The notes under the pieces were generated by a model, which had not been told where the DNA came from, searched no databases, and saw nothing but the letters and a program-made list of their open reading frames with translations. This document shows positions 62,917 through 64,000 of a stretch of 64,000 nucleotides of DNA, piece by piece. The DNA is taken from the NCBI RefSeq assembly GCF_018966525.1, contig NZ_CP076607.1, positions 682,001-746,000 of the forward strand. The letters are read 5' to 3'. Source of the DNA: Paenibacillus sophorae. GTDB lineage: Bacteria; Bacillota; Bacilli; Paenibacillales; Paenibacillaceae. The position numbers were made by a program, and so were the translations under genes. Every line of letters begins with the position of its first letter. Position 1 is the stretch's first letter.

Positions 62917-64000
62917 TTGGAGATCGTTACGGGTTGGAAGGAATGGGAGCAGTGGGCCGGCGAAGGCTGGAATATCCTGCCTCTGATCATACGATCGCAG
63001 CGTTGCCCGGTCGGACTTCCCCGCTCTTGGAAAAAGGCGTGGGGAATGGCATCGCCTTATTCCGTAGTGCTGGAAAGTGGAAAGGCAGGGCGCTACACGT
63101 ACGTCGGACTTCGCCCTTCTTCCGTGCTGACAGGCAAGGATATCCATGCCAAGGTACAGCGGATTTCCGCCGGAAGTGGGGCAGAAGCGGACAGTGCGGC
63201 CGGAGATGGGGCCGAGGCGCTGGAAGGCGCGCCGCTTGAGGTGCTGCGCGAATGGATGGCGCCTTTTAAAGCACCCCGGCTGGATGATTCCGGGCTTCCG
63301 CCGTTCACGGGGGGCTGTGTCGGCTTCCTGTCGTACGATGTGGTCCGCTCGCTTGAACGGCTGCCTTCTACCTCGGAGGATCATCCGGGATTCCCTGATT
63401 ATCTCTGGATGCGGCTGGATGAGATGTGGATCTACGACCACGAGAAAGAGCAGCTGTATTGCGCGATGCATACTTCGATCTCAGCCAACGTCTCCCCTGC
63501 AGAAATTAAAGCGCTCTATGAAGAGACGTTGGGGAAAGCAGAGGAGATGCTGAAGCAGTGGCGGCATATGTGCGAAGCGGCGGAAGCTGCTGAGGAAGCT
63601 GAATCGGACACTTCCAGTGTTCCGGATATCCCCGCGGCAGCCGAATCCGGTGAATGGCCGGGGATGTTCTCGGCATTTACAAGAGAGAAGTTCCAGCAGG
63701 CCGTGCTGGATATCCAGGAATACATCCGCCAAGGCGATGTATTCCAGGTAAATTTGTCGCTGCGCCAGGAAGCAGCGCTTACCTCCTCGCCGGAGGCGGT
63801 GTACGAGTGGCTGCGCAGGCTCAACCCGTCCCCGTACATGGGGCTGCTGCGCTCGCCCGGCTTCGCGCTGTCCAGCGCTTCGCCGGAACTGTTGGTCAAG
63901 CTGCATGGGGACAAGGTGAGCGCGCGGCCGATCGCCGGCACCCGGCGCCGGGGCCTGACTCCCGCGGAGGACGCCGCCATGGAGGCGGAGCTGCGCGAGA
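62917..64000 (+). CDS. pabB: Para-aminobenzoate synthase component I (partial at the window end)
   Basis: PabB makes aminodeoxychorismate from chorismate for folate synthesis, using ammonia supplied by PabA. The visible 361 residues include the component-I N-domain (GGCVGFLSYDVVRSLERL) and the start of the chorismate-binding domain (REKFQQAVLDIQEYIRQGDV, FQVNLS, SPELLVKLHGDKVSARPIAG). The gene runs past the window edge. AGGAGG touches the ATG at 62911, so TTG 62917, six bases after it, is the better start. An acidic, Ala/Glu-rich insert of about 35 residues separates the two parts. Position after cysK matches B. subtilis pabB, favouring it over trpE. Confidence 0.93.
   Translation, partial: MEIVTGWKEWEQWAGEGWNILPLIIRSQRCPVGLPRSWKKAWGMASPYSVVLESGKAGRYTYVGLRPSSVLTGKDIHAKVQRISAGSGAEADSAAGDGAEALEGAPLEVLREWMAPFKAPRLDDSGLPPFTGGCVGFLSYDVVRSLERLPSTSEDHPGFPDYLWMRLDEMWIYDHEKEQLYCAMHTSISANVSPAEIKALYEETLGKAEEMLKQWRHMCEAAEAAEEAESDTSSVPDIPAAAESGEWPGMFSAFTREKFQQAVLDIQEYIRQGDVFQVNLSLRQEAALTSSPEAVYEWLRRLNPSPYMGLLRSPGFALSSASPELLVKLHGDKVSARPIAGTRRRGLTPAEDAAMEAELRE

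Overview
This window looks like a chromosomal segment next to the replication origin of an endospore-forming Bacillota, most probably Paenibacillus. The evidence is: gyrA followed by an HD-GYP gene and an rRNA operon; an almost unbroken copy of the gin-tmk-yaaQ-yaaR-holB-ricT-yabA ... ftsH-coaX-hslO-cysK-pabB order known from Bacillus subtilis; many sporulation genes (gin, yabG, sspF, spoVG, fin, spoVT, yabM, yabP, yabQ, spoIIE, yabT); strong AAGGAGG-type ribosome binding sites; frequent TTG/GTG starts; and moderate GC with local GC-rich islands. The genus is an inference from gene content and the look of the 16S sequence; no database was searched.

Layout. 1-4.2 kb: the edge of a YheC/YheD-like gene (minus strand), gyrA, and an HD-GYP phosphodiesterase. 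4.3-9.6 kb: an rRNA operon (16S-23S-5S) driven by two near-identical promoters, with no tRNA in its spacer. 9.9-11 kb: an unrecognised lipoprotein and a convergent membrane protein. 11.1-19 kb: gin, an Orn/Lys/Arg decarboxylase, tmk, darA, yaaR, holB, ricT, yabA, yabB, rsmI. 19-20.2 kb: a 75-bp tandem repeat array, GC-rich palindromes, and abrB on the minus strand with a Spo0A-type promoter. 20.2-29 kb: an HD hydrolase, tatD, a ydaO/yuaA-class c-di-AMP riboswitch controlling a G5/3D cell-wall protein, rnmV, ksgA, yabG, veg, sspF, ispE, purR. 29.6-46 kb: spoVG, glmU, prs, pth, fin, mfd, a PrsA-like foldase, spoVT, yabM, yabN, hup, rqcP, yabP, yabQ, divIC, yabR. 46-55 kb: spoIIE, yabS, yabT, tilS, hpt, ftsH. 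55-64 kb: nadA-nadB-nadC, coaX, hslO, a PpiC-like foldase, cysK and the start of pabB.

How the parts work together. Most genes are housekeeping (DNA topology, replication clamp loading, translation quality control, precursor synthesis of isoprenoids, peptidoglycan, purine, NAD, CoA and folate) interleaved with sporulation regulators covering several stages: Spo0A targets (abrB, spoIIE), sigma-H (spoVG), forespore anti-sigma factors (Gin, Fin), SASP, coat protease and late regulators (SpoVT, YabT). Two c-di-AMP elements (DarA and the riboswitch) lie in the same block.

The most unusual signals are: (i) a dispersed intergenic repeat of about 100-140 bp with two stem-loops and covarying stems, seen in at least five good copies, one lying between the spoIIE promoter and its start codon; (ii) a single rRNA operon joining gyrA-side genes directly to gin, where B. 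subtilis has two operons with guaB-to-bofA between them, suggesting rRNA-mediated rearrangement or an assembly collapse; (iii) the 75-bp array after rsmI; (iv) a small uncharacterised gene divergent from pth. No CRISPR array, prophage, insertion sequence or tRNA gene was recognised.
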